From: Planctomycetaceae bacterium
Lineage (GTDB): Bacteria > Planctomycetota > Planctomycetia > Pirellulales > Thermoguttaceae
DNA: 14,502 nucleotides
Direction: 5' to 3'
Assembly (NCBI GenBank): GCA_009776995.1
Contig: WRMR01000058.1
Coordinates: forward strand, 1-14,502
Notes under the pieces: generated by a model
Database searches by the model: none
Told to the model about the DNA's origin: nothing
What the model saw: only the letters and a program-made list of their open reading frames with translations
Shown here: positions 13,585 through 14,502 of the stretch, in pieces
Layout of the letters: each line of letters begins with the position of its first letter
Numbering within the stretch: the first letter of the stretch is position 1
Translations under genes and position numbers: made by a program

Positions 13585-14502
13585 ATGAACCAGCCTGAAC
13601 GCCCCATCAACACCTTTTACGCCTTCTGTTCGCTTCTTCTGCCGGGCTTGGGGCAACTGCTTCAAAAACGTATCGGAGCGGCAGTCGGATTCTTCACGCT
13701 GTTCATCCTGAGCGGATTCCTTCCGGTTCTCATTGTCAGCCTTCTCTTTCGGGATCGGTTTTCGTATCAACCGTTGCGGGTGCATCTTCTCCACATCGTT
13801 CTCTTTGCCGGGCTGTTTTACCTGTTCATGGCGGCAATTTTCTGGTCGGCGGTGGATGCCGCGCGGAAGCCAAAAGAGAAATCAGAAGAGAAACCGAAAG
13901 AGAAAAAGGCGTGTCGTATCCCTCCCAGTCTTCTTGTCGCCATCGTCATCATCGGCATTCTGGTCCCCCTCTTGTTGCCATCGGTTCCAGCGGCTCGTGA
14001 AGCGGCAAGACGCATGCAGTGCTCCAATAACCTGAAACAAATCTGCCTTGCCTTACACATTTATTACGACGTTTACCATTCGCTACCTCCGGCTTTTACG
14101 GTCGATGAAAACGGCAAGCCGCTACACAGTTGGCGGGTGTTGCTCTTGCCTTATCTTGAGCAGGGAAAACTTTACAGCGAAATCCGCCTTGATGAGCCGT
14201 GGGACAGCGAGTATAACCAGCAGTTTCATGATGTCACGATTCACGTATTCCAATGCCCGTCGAACGGCCTGCTCGGGCGAATCCAACGCCAATACCCGAA
14301 TCTGACGACTGTCGGGAATTGCCATTATTCCATCGTTCTTGGACCGGAAACACCGTTTCCCGGAGCGGAATCGACCCAATTTTCCGATATGACAGACGGA
14401 ACGTCGAACACCGTTGCTGTTGTCGAACGTGCGATGCCGGTGTATTGGATGGACCAGAACAACGAAATTCGATTTAATACGGCCTGTGAGGGAATCAACC
14501 AC
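13585..14502 (+). CDS. Membrane protein with DUF1559 domain, incomplete at window end
   Basis: Open from ATG at 13585 to the last base, 306 codons with no stop, so the C-terminus is missing. Residues 12-55 form a membrane region with SLLLPGLGQLLQKRIGAAVG, a PGLGQ-type pattern known from small multi-spanning membrane proteins; another membrane segment is at about 68-90. A Lys/Glu linker (95-109) leads to a third segment (about 114-133) that directly precedes the DUF1559 signature PAAREAARRMQCSNNLKQICLA (about 135-156). DUF1559 features continue with SLPPAF (166-171), HSWRVLLLPYLEQ (181-193), FQCPSN (222-227) and FSDMTDGTSNTVAVVE (266-281). DUF1559 proteins are abundant in planctomycetes and usually start with a pilin-like N-terminus; here the hydrophobic segment is internal, after an added membrane domain, so pilin-type processing is doubtful. 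Function unknown. No strong ribosome-binding site; spacing to dnaG is 109 nt. Confidence 0.92.
   Translation, partial: MNQPERPINTFYAFCSLLLPGLGQLLQKRIGAAVGFFTLFILSGFLPVLIVSLLFRDRFSYQPLRVHLLHIVLFAGLFYLFMAAIFWSAVDAARKPKEKSEEKPKEKKACRIPPSLLVAIVIIGILVPLLLPSVPAAREAARRMQCSNNLKQICLALHIYYDVYHSLPPAFTVDENGKPLHSWRVLLLPYLEQGKLYSEIRLDEPWDSEYNQQFHDVTIHVFQCPSNGLLGRIQRQYPNLTTVGNCHYSIVLGPETPFPGAESTQFSDMTDGTSNTVAVVERAMPVYWMDQNNEIRFNTACEGINH

Overview
The window looks like chromosome of a planctomycete. The clearest marker is the incomplete gene at the right edge, whose product carries the DUF1559 signature of that phylum (REAARRMQCSNNLKQ, then a DGTSNT motif). A secreted VIT-VWA protein, a secreted Gln/Asn-rich companion, an ExbD-type protein, long spacers and dispersed intergenic repeats fit the same assignment. 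This is inference from protein families; there is no rRNA or tRNA in the window to confirm it.

Layout, left to right. 157-669 (minus): ExbD/TolR-type protein. 670-1628: a gene-free, repeat-rich stretch. 1629-4067 and 4204-5799 (both minus): a probable two-gene unit, an uncharacterised secreted beta-rich protein followed by a VIT-VWA protein. 5800-6275: a spacer with an 11-C tract. 6276-7298 (minus): D-2-hydroxyacid dehydrogenase. 7299-7681: a divergent spacer with a good promoter candidate. 7682-8116 mscL, 8238-8798 frr, 9133-10569 purB and 11238-13475 dnaG (all plus) are housekeeping genes separated by spacers. 13585 to the end (plus): a membrane protein with a DUF1559 domain, cut by the window edge.

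The genes do not form one pathway: they cover osmotic protection (mscL), ribosome recycling (frr), purine synthesis (purB), replication priming (dnaG) and envelope or secreted functions. No transposase, integrase, CRISPR array, toxin-antitoxin pair or phage gene was found.

The most unusual content is a set of short-period repeats, mostly arranged as inverted arms. The main family is a 7-nt word (CAAAGTT, CAAAGTG, CAGAGTG, CAGTGGC and relatives) in tandem at about 7-34, 981-1060, 1371-1527 and 13486-13513. It also lies in frame inside dnaG (12702-12920), where it encodes two copies of VQSSKLKVQSED and, from the opposite arm, TLHFALCTLN. Other families are an 8-9 nt GCAGAG/GCAAAG word, a CGCGAA/CACGAA inverted repeat, an ACAGCAACCCGGAACGTAAG repeat, and GTCAC-3 nt-GTGAC hairpins that in three cases sit 36-52 nt past a stop codon. 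No mobility gene accompanies them, so how they spread is open.
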